Assembly: GCA_947624535.1 (NCBI GenBank)
Contig: CANQKU010000191.1
Location: forward strand, 1-11,176
DNA from: an uncultured Bacilli bacterium
GTDB taxonomy: Bacteria; Bacillota_I; Bacilli_A; RF39; UBA660
Reading direction: 5' to 3'
Length of the DNA: 11,176 bases
The position numbers were made by a program, and so were the translations under genes. Each line of letters begins with the position of its first letter. Within the stretch, counting starts at the first letter, position 1. The notes beneath the pieces were generated by a model, which was given only the letters and a program-made list of their open reading frames with translations, searched no databases and was not told the origin of the DNA. Positions 1 to 6,889 of the stretch are shown piece after piece.

Positions 1-40
1 CCCCCCCCCAGGGCTTTTGTCAAGAAAATTTTTATTCACA

Positions 41-67
41 AAAGAAAAAAACTGCAAAATGCAGTTT
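41..67 (-). terminator. Intrinsic terminator of the tail-anchored protein gene
   Basis: On the minus strand an 8-bp perfect stem (AAACTGCA/TGCAGTTT, 60-67 with 49-56) with a 3-nt loop is followed by a U-rich tract (TTTTCTTT, 48-41). The upper arm overlaps the TAA stop at 66-68, so transcription ends immediately after translation. This is a standard rho-independent terminator. Confidence 0.85.
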
Positions 68-938
68 AAAATTTTTTATAAACAAAATATGCACTAACAG
101 CAATTACTGCGATTAAAATAATAATTAGTATAAACTTTAATATAAATGGAATTTTTTTACCTTCAACGTCATCTGAAAAATCAAAATCTTTATCTGATAA
201 ATCCATGGACTTAGTATAAAAAGATTGATCCATATCTTTTAGTTCAATACTATTAGAAGTATTTTTATCTATATTTTCTTTAGCTTGTTCTATTTTATTC
301 ATCGATTCTTTATCTAAAATTTCTTTAGATAAGTCAATATCTTCATCTTTAGTAATCTTATCTTGAACACTAGTAGCCATTAAGTCACTAAGTAAATCTA
401 CACCAGTTTCTTTAGATATTTCTCCAGCTAACGTTTTAGAAGTAATCGTATCTATTAAATTTCTTAACTCTTTTTCATCAGGTTTATTCTTTTTAGCTCT
501 TTCTTTTCTATATTTCTCCAATTCTTCTGGATTTAAATTAGCTAAAATATTATAATTAGTATTTTTTAATTTTCTTTTATCTTCCAAAGCATCTCTTTCA
601 GTTCTATTTTCTTTGGCTTTTTTCATAACACTATTAATGTCATATACTCTATTTTCATGGTCTTGATATAAATAATTAAAGTCATCTAATTCTTTTTTTA
701 CACGAGGATTTTTGGTAATTGTACCATATTCTTTAATTGTTTGATAACCCTCTCTTCTTCGGTAATTTTTTTTGGCATCATCTAAAGAAATTACATTAGT
801 ATTACTTACATCTGTGAAATTAGTATACTTTGTATTAGTTCCAATATTATGATATAGTTCACTATTTCTTCTTTCTCTACTAGAAATTTCTTGATTAGAA
901 TTTGTAACATTATTGTAACGATCCATTCTACTTCTCAT
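66..938 (-). CDS. Tail-anchored charged protein of unknown function
   Basis: I do not recognise this 290-residue protein. It is hydrophilic and rich in Lys, Asp, Glu and Asn, with no signal peptide and no Cys or Trp. Its only hydrophobic stretch is at the extreme C-terminus (about residues 265-286, then YKKF), so it should be a tail-anchored membrane protein with residues 1-260 in the cytoplasm. Residues 101-155 are a run of charged, probably helical sequence, and 156-190 look like a small helical module. The ATG at 938 is chosen because AAGAAGGTG lies 7 nt upstream; the Met at residue 5 has no Shine-Dalgarno of its own. The gene is divergent from the ferredoxin gene across a 128-bp gap and ends at its own terminator. 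The topology suggests a scaffold or adaptor role at the inner face of the membrane, but nothing in the sequence proves that. Confidence 0.88.
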   Translation of the reverse strand: MRSRMDRYNNVTNSNQEISSRERRNSELYHNIGTNTKYTNFTDVSNTNVISLDDAKKNYRRREGYQTIKEYGTITKNPRVKKELDDFNYLYQDHENRVYDINSVMKKAKENRTERDALEDKRKLKNTNYNILANLNPEELEKYRKERAKKNKPDEKELRNLIDTITSKTLAGEISKETGVDLLSDLMATSVQDKITKDEDIDLSKEILDKESMNKIEQAKENIDKNTSNSIELKDMDQSFYTKSMDLSDKDFDFSDDVEGKKIPFILKFILIIILIAVIAVSAYFVYKKF

Positions 939-999
939 ACTAATTCACCTTCTTATTACTAGAATAACATATAATACAAAAATACTTAATAATTTTATG

Positions 1000-1046
1000 A
1001 AATGTGTTTTCTACTTTACGTAAATAGTTTTTTTAGTTATAATAAA
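1000..1046 (+). promoter_or_regulatory. Promoter of the ferredoxin gene
   Basis: A perfect -10 box TATAAT (1038-1043) is 17 bp downstream of TTTACG (1015-1020), which matches the -35 consensus at 4 of 6 positions. TTTACG is half of a perfect 10-bp palindrome, TTTACGTAAA (1015-1024), a possible operator. The blocks AAATGTG (1000-1006), TAAATAG (1021-1027) and TTATAATAAA (1037-1046) recur at identical spacing in the aldolase promoter. The Shine-Dalgarno AAGGAAGG (1053-1060) is 6 nt before the ATG. Confidence 0.75.
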
Positions 1047-1066
1047 AAAAGAAAGGAAGGTAAAAT

Positions 1067-1258
1067 ATGAAAGTAGAAGTGCAAGATGATTTATGTATTG
1101 GCTGTGGTGCTTGTGCCGCTATAAGTAGTCAAGTGTTTGAATTAAATGATGAAGGAATTTCTGAGACAATCGTTGATACAGTTCCTGAAGATGAAGAAGA
1201 AAATGTTAAAGAAGCAATAGAGTCTTGTCCAACAGGCGCTATTATAGAAAAAAGATAG
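1067..1258 (+). CDS. 4Fe-4S ferredoxin (single cluster)
   Basis: This 63-residue acidic protein is a small soluble electron carrier. The cluster ligands are visible as C10-x2-C13-x2-C16 near the N-terminus and C54-Pro near the C-terminus, the pattern of monocluster [4Fe-4S] ferredoxins of the Bacillus/Thermotoga type. The second cluster of clostridial 2[4Fe-4S] ferredoxins is absent. Length is normal for the family. The gene has its own promoter and a strong Shine-Dalgarno 6 nt before the ATG, and it is the only plus-strand gene here, so it is a monocistronic unit. Its partners are not encoded nearby. It converges on the carboxypeptidase gene with one base between the two stop codons. Confidence 0.95.
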   Translation: MKVEVQDDLCIGCGACAAISSQVFELNDEGISETIVDTVPEDEEENVKEAIESCPTGAIIEKR

Positions 1259-1275
1259 ATTAGCTATCTTTTTTT
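1248..1275. terminator. Bidirectional terminator between ferredoxin and carboxypeptidase genes
   Basis: The inverted repeat AAAAGATAG (1250-1258) / CTATCTTTT (1264-1272) has a 5-nt loop and ends in a T run on both strands: 1269-1275 on plus, and the complement of the A run at 1249-1254 on minus. The two convergent stop codons (1256-1258 and 1260-1262) lie inside it, so one hairpin terminates both genes. Confidence 0.85.
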
Positions 1276-2288
1276 ACATAAATGTTTATTTTCCCAATTT
1301 TTTTATTAGATAAAAATATATCAATTCTACCTACTTTATCATTATCCTTATAGTTATTCATCTTAGTAATCTTTAAAACAGTTTTTATTTTTTCTAATTC
1401 ATCTTCTCTTAATGGATAAGAAAAAGATTTTTTTAAATAGACTGTATCTTTAAAGAAGTTTTTATCAAGGTAAAAGTTATCTTTATCAATAATTTTATAA
1501 TTTTGATATTTAGAATATATATATTCATATAAATTTTTATGGGTTTCATATTCATTAGAATCGTTTAAAGTTACAACAGTTAATCGTAGATTATTTTTTT
1601 CTGCAGTAGTTACTAAGGTTCTTCCTGCACTTGGAGTATAGCCATTTTTGCCACCTGTACAATATTCATAAGTTGATAGTAATTTATTTCTATTGTACCA
1701 GAGATAACTTTTATTTTTAGTAGTTGTTTCATATTTCTTTGTTTTAACAATTTTTCTATATATTTCATGATTAATATAAGCATATCTAGAAAGTAGTGCC
1801 ATATCATAAGCAGTTGAATAGTTTTTAGTTTTTTCATCTAGACCATGACTATTAGAAAATGTAGTATCATTCATTCCTATTTCTTTAGCCTTTTTATTCA
1901 TTAATTTTACAAATTGAGTCTCATTTTTACATACATTATTAGCAATTACAACAGCAGCATCATTACCACTTCTAAGCATTAAGCCATATAATAGATTTTC
2001 TAGAGTCATTTTTTCTTTATATTCTAAGTAAATACTAGTACCATACATTTTTAATATTTCATCTTTAGCTGTGTATTTTGTATTTAAATTTGCATTTTCT
2101 ATAGCAACAACTGCAGTCATAATTTTGGTAATGGATGCGATTAATCTTTTTTCATGGATATTATTTTGATAAAGTATTCTACCACTATCTATATCCATTA
2201 CAATGCTAGATTTTGAAGTATCCATTTTAGCTAACACAGATATTGGTGTAAATAAAATTATTAATAAAAAAATCATATATTTTTTCAA
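1260..2288 (-). CDS. D-alanyl-D-alanine carboxypeptidase (peptidase S11, DacF/PBP5-like)
   Basis: This secreted penicillin-binding protein removes the terminal D-Ala of peptidoglycan stem peptides and so limits cross-linking. Numbered from the TTG start, residues 1-20 are a signal peptide (KK, hydrophobic core, cleavage after VLA). The S11 motifs are S52-I-T-K55 (nucleophile and general base) and S107-G-N109. The third motif is K214-N-G instead of the usual K-T-G. A PBP5-type C-terminal beta domain follows from about residue 262. The protein has about 342 residues and ends without the amphipathic anchor helix of typical DacA/DacF proteins, so it may be released or only loosely held. Start choice: an in-frame GTG at 2297 exists but lies inside the sequence TAGGTGATAAAC. 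AGGTG serves as the Shine-Dalgarno, with 6 nt to the TTG at 2288, and the same leader precedes the glycosyltransferase ATG. Confidence 0.93.
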   Translation of the reverse strand: MKKYMIFLLIILFTPISVLAKMDTSKSSIVMDIDSGRILYQNNIHEKRLIASITKIMTAVVAIENANLNTKYTAKDEILKMYGTSIYLEYKEKMTLENLLYGLMLRSGNDAAVVIANNVCKNETQFVKLMNKKAKEIGMNDTTFSNSHGLDEKTKNYSTAYDMALLSRYAYINHEIYRKIVKTKKYETTTKNKSYLWYNRNKLLSTYEYCTGGKNGYTPSAGRTLVTTAEKNNLRLTVVTLNDSNEYETHKNLYEYIYSKYQNYKIIDKDNFYLDKNFFKDTVYLKKSFSYPLREDELEKIKTVLKITKMNNYKDNDKVGRIDIFLSNKKIGKINIYVKKDS

Positions 2289-2395
2289 GTTTATCACCTA
2301 AAAAATTATATGACTATTTTTATTATTTTATTTTTAATTATTTTTGCTGAGTAATAAATATTAAAATTCTTCAGGTCTTAAAACAAAATGATTTA

Positions 2396-3958
2396 TTATA
2401 AATGATAATATTTCATCTTTGAGTCATATTCTTTTTCAACTAGCTTTTCAAACTCATCACCCATCACAATAGGAATTTGAAATATCAACCCATCATATAC
2501 TAAATTATTTTTAAATGGAATTATTGTGCTCATAACTATATATGGTAATTCGTCATATGGAATGACTTCATCGATATTACAATTTAAACCCTTCACCATA
2601 TATAATTTATCTTCATCCATAAAAGCTGTATATTCCAGTTCATATTTAGCAATGATAAATACATTTCTAATTCCTTTTTTAAAGCCCATTGTTATACTTA
2701 ATTCTTCCTCATTAAATTTATATGGATTAGTTAAACAAAATTTTTCTGTTATTTTATCTTTATTTTCCCAATATTTAACTACTATATCTTGTAATTCGTA
2801 TGGATCAAGTCCTATATGATTATAAATTTTTAACTTAGGCTTTATTTTATACATTTTATTAGTAAAATCTAATAAGCCAAAATATATTTCGTAAAATAAA
2901 TTTGAATCTTTTTTAGATAAACATGCATTTTGTTGTCTAACGTATTTTTTAGCTTTATTAATTTTGGATTTTATATTTTTTTCTTGAATAGCTTTAGCTT
3001 CATTTGGGGTATATCCATTTAAAGCTCCAGATGGCATTTCATCCATCGCTTCATCTAAAGTTTTAAAAAAGTCAGTTAAGTCAATAGATTGCAACATAGG
3101 AACATTTTTAATCGATTCTTTCAAAGTTTTTCTATCTATATTAAGCATGGCATATTCTTTTATTTTTTCTATAGCTGAATACCAAAAGAATGGTAATCTT
3201 TTAATCTCCTCTAAAAACTTTTTAATTTTTGGATTATTGATATCAAAGTCATTATAAAATAGAGTTTTAAACATTTTAATATCTATTTGTTTAGTACCTG
3301 CTAAACCCTGTTTTTTTCTTTGTTCTCCTAACTCATTTGCTATTTCGATGTAATCTTCAAAAATTGCTACTGGGATTTTTTTATCCATGCCATCTATATT
3401 TTTCATTACAATAAATACATAATAATTAAATAACTTATTATTTAACATATGATTTCCTATATCTTCTAGAGGAATTCCTGTTATACATGAGGCAAACTGA
3501 CATACTGTAGGTACTAATGCCGTACCTTGAATTTTACAATAGCTTACTAATATTTCATTTAAATCATCTATTTTCTTTTTTTCTTTCCAATTTACACATT
3601 TTAATGCCTGCTTTACTTTATCAACTATTTCTTCTGGAATATTTATTTCAAAATCTAGTAAAAATTTATTTTGTAAAGTTCTTTTTTCCCAGTCATATTT
3701 ATCAACTACATTAAATTCATTGAATAATGTATTACTATTTTTTTGTACCTTTCCATCTAATAACATTTCTAAATATTTTAATTCTCTAGTTGTACAAATA
3801 TCAACTATATTACCTGGATTATCATAAATTTTATATATTGCATCAAGCATTTTAACTTTAGTAATTTTTTCATAATCCTTAAAATCTTCTACAATTCTTG
3901 TGTATTGATCATAAACAAAATTTTTTTTAAAACCTTTTATTTCATTATACATTTTCAT
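2396..3958 (-). CDS. Conserved-looking 520-residue protein of unknown function
   Basis: I cannot assign this protein to a family. It is Lys-rich and predicted soluble: no signal peptide, no convincing membrane span and no nucleotide-binding motif. It looks mostly helical up to about residue 375, with a helical segment at 31-70 containing DNPGNIVDICTTRELKYLE and an LNGYTPNEAK motif at 313-322. A distinct mixed alpha/beta C-terminal domain (about 380-510) contains WENKDK, EYTAFMDEDKLYMVKGL and LVYDG. Trp codons are TGG and codon use matches the neighbours, so it looks like a maintained gene. The ATG at 3958 has AAGGAG (3968-3973) 9 nt upstream, and that Shine-Dalgarno overlaps the last codons of a decayed tnpB fragment. 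The only good promoter upstream is the one inside the tnpB relic (4251-4279). No clear terminator follows, so some read-through into the carboxypeptidase gene (98 bp away) is possible. Confidence 0.88.
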   Translation of the reverse strand: MKMYNEIKGFKKNFVYDQYTRIVEDFKDYEKITKVKMLDAIYKIYDNPGNIVDICTTRELKYLEMLLDGKVQKNSNTLFNEFNVVDKYDWEKRTLQNKFLLDFEINIPEEIVDKVKQALKCVNWKEKKKIDDLNEILVSYCKIQGTALVPTVCQFASCITGIPLEDIGNHMLNNKLFNYYVFIVMKNIDGMDKKIPVAIFEDYIEIANELGEQRKKQGLAGTKQIDIKMFKTLFYNDFDINNPKIKKFLEEIKRLPFFWYSAIEKIKEYAMLNIDRKTLKESIKNVPMLQSIDLTDFFKTLDEAMDEMPSGALNGYTPNEAKAIQEKNIKSKINKAKKYVRQQNACLSKKDSNLFYEIYFGLLDFTNKMYKIKPKLKIYNHIGLDPYELQDIVVKYWENKDKITEKFCLTNPYKFNEEELSITMGFKKGIRNVFIIAKYELEYTAFMDEDKLYMVKGLNCNIDEVIPYDELPYIVMSTIIPFKNNLVYDGLIFQIPIVMGDEFEKLVEKEYDSKMKYYHL

Positions 3959-3964
3959 ATACTA

Positions 3965-4330
3965 CTACTCCTTAATTAATTTTTCATAATTTCTTTTAAG
4001 CTTTTTTATTATTTTTTCTCTATTTTTACTTTCTCTCATACTTCTAGATAAAGCCTTATTATATCCTTTATCTTTCCTTCATATCATTTAAAGATAAACT
4101 TAGTTTATTTTTATAATTTAAATAATAATTATAAGCAAAACGACTACTACCAATACACTTATTAATTAATATTTTTTTGTTCTTCAGTTGAATAAAATCC
4201 TAAACTTATATGCTTTATTAATTATCATTGAGAAGGCATTTATCAACTCCATTATATTTCAAACGTTAGTTCCAGTCAATAGTTTCTTTTAATTTTTTCT
4301 ATAATATTATTTATAATGAGAAAATTCTAT
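3965..4330 (-). mobile_element. IS605/IS1341-type element relic with decayed tnpB (copy A)
   Basis: No intact gene lies between 3959 and 4442. On the minus strand a left-end-like segment (4330-4250) with a weak palindrome (4300-4315) and a promoter leads to an ATG at 4228. The reading starts NKAYKFRI, shifts frame to give STEEQK, and shifts again at about 4171 to give LINKCIGSSRFAYNYYLNYK and then LSLSLNDMKE, stopping at 4068. This is the N-terminal helix-turn-helix region of TnpB/OrfB of IS605-family elements. A third frame (4075-3965) reads LSRSMRESKNREK...KNYEKL-like sequence resembling the middle of TnpB, which suggests an internal deletion; that part is tentative. No catalytic RuvC or zinc-finger part and no tnpA are present. 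The first 81 bp match copy B at 6890-7226. Between 4331 and 4418 I see nothing but an inverted repeat at 4368-4385. Confidence 0.75.
4251..4279 (-). promoter_or_regulatory. Near-consensus promoter in tnpB relic A
   Basis: On the minus strand TTGACT (4279-4274) and TATAAT (4256-4251) are separated by exactly 17 bp. It is the ancestral tnpB promoter and now faces the 520-residue gene, giving a leader of roughly 280 nt. Copy B carries the same boxes and spacing at 7174-7146. Confidence 0.75.
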
Positions 4331-4412
4331 ATAAATAAAATAAGCAATTTTTATCTTACACTTTGAGAAACTTTTTTGAAAGTTTTACCTACCAATTATT
4401 TCCAAATATTAG

Positions 4413-4442
4413 CAAAATAAAAAGACTATTTCTAGCCTCTTT
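4413..4442 (-). terminator. Intrinsic terminator of the glmS-lipoprotein unit
   Basis: Immediately after the lipoprotein TAG, a 10-bp stem with two G-U pairs (4442-4433 with 4428-4419) and a GAAA tetraloop is followed by ATTTTG. The U tract is partly in the 3' arm. It insulates relic A from upstream transcription. Confidence 0.8.
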
Positions 4443-4976
4443 CTAATATAGACCATGTAGTTTTTGTCTATCGGTATCAGTAATATCTTGTAATTTCCAT
4501 TCTCCATCTTCTTTTGTTAGATTAAAAGTAATAGTATGTGTAATCTTATCGGTAACATCTTTTAACTGTTTTATTTTATAATCAGTATATTTTTTTGTTC
4601 CTGCTTCATCATCATCTGTTACAAATTCATCTTTGTGTTCATTAAAATATTCATCAGATTTAGTAATCGATGTTTGATAGTCATACACTTCTATTTCTGC
4701 ATCTACTGTTGCGGTATCATCTTCTATTTTTTCATCAGTAATTTTGTAAGATAGATTTTGATATTGCTTTTCCATTAATGACTTGTATTCTTTCTTTTGG
4801 TCATCATCCATTTCTGAGTCATTGTCCATGGTAACATCTAATTGTGTTAACACATCATCATCTAACTTTTGATACTTTCCTAAAAAATCTTCAACCTTTT
4901 TACTTGGAGTATTGGTAGTATCAGCGCATCCTACTAATAAAAGAAGACCAAAGCAAATTGTTAGTAATTTTTTCAT
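4443..4976 (-). CDS. Small secreted lipoprotein, possibly NTF2-like
   Basis: This is a 177-residue lipoprotein: MKK, a hydrophobic h-region and the lipobox L14-V-G-C17, so Cys17 would be diacylated and the mature protein held on the outer face of the membrane. The mature part is very acidic. Its pattern of a helical first half (K-x-VEDFLGKYQ... EYKSLMEKQYQNLSYKI) followed by strands ending in EDGEWKLQDI resembles the NTF2-like fold seen in DUF4878-type lipoproteins; that assignment is by appearance only. Start choice: an in-frame GTG at 4991 is part of the Shine-Dalgarno GTGAGGAGG, so the ATG at 4976, 6-7 nt downstream, is the real start. It lies 54 nt after glmS with no terminator between, so it is probably co-transcribed with glmS. 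The ligand or role is unknown. Confidence 0.87.
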   Translation of the reverse strand: MKKLLTICFGLLLLVGCADTTNTPSKKVEDFLGKYQKLDDDVLTQLDVTMDNDSEMDDDQKKEYKSLMEKQYQNLSYKITDEKIEDDTATVDAEIEVYDYQTSITKSDEYFNEHKDEFVTDDDEAGTKKYTDYKIKQLKDVTDKITHTITFNLTKEDGEWKLQDITDTDRQKLHGLY

Positions 4977-4983
4977 TTTTTTC

Positions 4984-5006
4984 CTCCTCACTTATATCAT
5001 GAGAAG
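4984..5006 (-). promoter_or_regulatory. Hairpin masking the lipoprotein Shine-Dalgarno
   Basis: In the minus-strand RNA, CUUCUCA (5006-5000) can pair with UGAGGAG (4990-4984) across a 9-nt loop: seven pairs including one U-G. The 3' arm is the ribosome-binding site of the lipoprotein gene, so folding would reduce its translation relative to glmS. The stem is short and the functional claim is inference. Confidence 0.4.
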
Positions 5007-5030
5007 TTTTTTTCTTTTTTATACATTTTT

Positions 5031-6812
5031 TTACTCTACTGTTACTGATTTTGCTAAATTTCTAGGTTTATCAATATCACAATTTTTTAAAACTGCTACA
5101 TGATATGCCAATAACTGTAAAATAGGAACTACTAATAACGGTTGTAAGAATTGGCATACTGATGGAACTACCAATGAAGCATCAACTAATTCTTTTAGTT
5201 TTTCTGTTGTAATCATTATACTTTTCGCACCACGTGATTCTACTTCTTCTACATTAGATATACTCTTAGGAGCAATTTCACGATCCGTAATAATGGCAAT
5301 AACTGGTGTATCTTTCTCAATCAAAGAAATTGTTCCATGTTTTAACTCACCTGCTTGATAAGCTTCACTATGAATATAAGAGATTTCTTTTAATTTCAAA
5401 CTTCCTTCTAAACAAATAGCATAATCTATTTTGCGTCCAATAAAGAAAATATCTTTTGACTTAGCAAGTTCTATAGCCAATGTTTTAATATCATCTTCTT
5501 GTTCAATTACCTTTTTTAACAAATTAGGAATTTCTTTAAAATCTTTTAAATAACTATCTATATCCATAATTAATTTTTTATCATAAGCTAATTTTAAACT
5601 AAGTAATGCAAACATAGCAACTTGTAAGGTATAAGCTTTGGTTGTAGCAACAGCAACTTCTTCACCTGCTTCAATAAATAAAACTTGATCTGCTTCTTTT
5701 GCAATAGTTGACGATTTAACATTGACAATAGCTAAAGTAGTTTGACCATTTTCTTTGGCTTTTCTTAAGGCTGCGATTGTATCTGCTGTCTCACCAGATT
5801 GAGAAACTAAAATGACTAGTGTTTCATTATTATAGATTGTTTTTTCATAGCGATATTCACTAGCAACTGTTACTATCGTTTTTAATGAAGCATTTTCTTC
5901 AAATAAATATTTACCAATCATTCCAACATACATGGCAGATCCACATGCTACAATATGAATTTCTTGATAAGTTGTTAAGTCAGGTAATTCGCTAAATTTA
6001 TCCATATATTTATTTAACGTTTTTTCTAAAACTATTGGTTGTTCATAAATTTCTTTTAGCATATAATGTGGAAAGCCTTGTTTTCCTAAACTTTCTTGTT
6101 CTAACTGAATAGTTTGAACTTTTTTAGAAATCATTTCTAAATTTTTGTTATATACTTCTACACTATCTTTAGTAATTTTAGCGATTTCCTCTTCATCTAA
6201 AAACATAAAGTCGTTGGTATATTCATGTATAGCACTAATATCACTAGCAAAAAAGTTTTCATCTTCACCTAATCCAATCACTACAGGAGAATCTTTTTTT
6301 ACTACATATAATGTGCTATCTTCACTTTTTACAATAATTCCTAAAGCATAAGATCCTTTTAATAATTTAGTAACTTTTTGAATTGTTTTTAAAAAGTCAG
6401 GTTCTAAATACTTGTTCAAAAGATACGCAACTATTTCCGTATCAGTTTGTGAATAAAACGTTGCTCTTTCTTTTTCTAAGTCATTTTTTAAACTTTCTAT
6501 ATTTTCAATAATTCCATTATGAACTAAAGTAATTTCTCCTACTTGATGAGGATGAGCATTTTCTAGTGTTACTTTTCCATGAGTTGCCCATCTAGTATGA
6601 GCAATTCCTATGTTGTAATTAGAAAAATCTCCCTTTTGTAATTTATCTTCCAACTTAGAAATTTTACCTACACTTTTAATCATTTCTACTTTTTGATTTT
6701 TAAAAAATGCTATTCCAGCTGAATCATATCCTCTATATTCTAGTTTTTTTAATCCTTTAATTAAAATTTCTTTCGCATCTTTTTTACCAATATATCCAAC
6801 AATACCACACAT
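5031..6812 (-). CDS. glmS: Glutamine--fructose-6-phosphate aminotransferase (isomerizing)
   Basis: This enzyme converts fructose-6-phosphate and glutamine to glucosamine-6-phosphate and glutamate, the entry step to UDP-GlcNAc for peptidoglycan and wall glycans; it is cytoplasmic. The 593 residues are normal for GlmS. Residues 1-215 form the class II glutamine amidotransferase domain with catalytic Cys2 (MCGIVGYIG), the R75 region (HTRWATHG, 72-79) and D125 (QTDTE). Two SIS domains follow (about 285-410 with SQSGET at 337-342, and about 453-580 with EAYQAGELKHG at 483-493), then the conserved C-terminal tail DKPRNLAKSVTVE. The ATG at 6812 is fixed by Cys2 and has GGAGG 7 nt upstream. A -10-like TATAAT lies at 6869-6864 without a good -35, and relic B with its own strong promoter lies just upstream. 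No glmS ribozyme is seen. It probably forms an operon with the lipoprotein gene. Confidence 0.98.
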   Translation of the reverse strand: MCGIVGYIGKKDAKEILIKGLKKLEYRGYDSAGIAFFKNQKVEMIKSVGKISKLEDKLQKGDFSNYNIGIAHTRWATHGKVTLENAHPHQVGEITLVHNGIIENIESLKNDLEKERATFYSQTDTEIVAYLLNKYLEPDFLKTIQKVTKLLKGSYALGIIVKSEDSTLYVVKKDSPVVIGLGEDENFFASDISAIHEYTNDFMFLDEEEIAKITKDSVEVYNKNLEMISKKVQTIQLEQESLGKQGFPHYMLKEIYEQPIVLEKTLNKYMDKFSELPDLTTYQEIHIVACGSAMYVGMIGKYLFEENASLKTIVTVASEYRYEKTIYNNETLVILVSQSGETADTIAALRKAKENGQTTLAIVNVKSSTIAKEADQVLFIEAGEEVAVATTKAYTLQVAMFALLSLKLAYDKKLIMDIDSYLKDFKEIPNLLKKVIEQEDDIKTLAIELAKSKDIFFIGRKIDYAICLEGSLKLKEISYIHSEAYQAGELKHGTISLIEKDTPVIAIITDREIAPKSISNVEEVESRGAKSIMITTEKLKELVDASLVVPSVCQFLQPLLVVPILQLLAYHVAVLKNCDIDKPRNLAKSVTVE

Positions 6813-6863
6813 TTTTAATCCTCCAAATTTTTATTTTTACATGATAAATGTCATTCTACTATT

Positions 6864-6869
6864 ATTATA
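6864..6869 (-). promoter_or_regulatory. Possible -10 box of glmS
   Basis: TATAAT on the minus strand, 52 nt before the glmS ATG. The -35 region at 17-bp spacing (TTTATT) is poor, so this is a weak or activator-dependent promoter at best. Confidence 0.4.
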
Positions 6870-6889
6870 GAACAAAATAATTTATAAAT

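Noticed and set aside
1613..1837. Small open frames on either strand inside larger genes (for example 1613-1837, 2526-2819, 6145-6351)
   Set aside because: They lie wholly or largely within well-supported genes, have no ribosome-binding site of note and encode low-complexity hydrophobic peptides typical of AT-rich shadow frames.
2289..2297. In-frame GTG at 2297 as start of the carboxypeptidase
   Set aside because: It lies in the Shine-Dalgarno sequence itself (AGGTG) and has no ribosome-binding site upstream. The TTG at 2288 is correctly spaced and gives a normal signal peptide.
2298..2395. Right end of relic A (or a third copy) downstream of the 520-residue gene
   Set aside because: Only CTGAAGAA resembles the right-end-like segment of copy B. 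No hairpin or extended match is present, so I do not claim that the 520-residue gene lies inside an element.
4180..4200. TGA read as Trp (Mollicutes code) to rescue the tnpB relic
   Set aside because: The disruptions are frameshifts, not just TGA codons: the TnpB motif continues in other frames. The intact genes use TGG for Trp.
4368..4385. Inverted repeat AAACTTT-TTTG-AAAGTTT as a terminator or operator
   Set aside because: It has no U tract on either strand, no gene ends there, and such AT repeats are expected in this composition.
4977..4991. In-frame GTG at 4991 as start of the lipoprotein
   Set aside because: It is part of GTGAGGAGG, the Shine-Dalgarno of the ATG at 4976. The longer reading would add MRRKK with no support.
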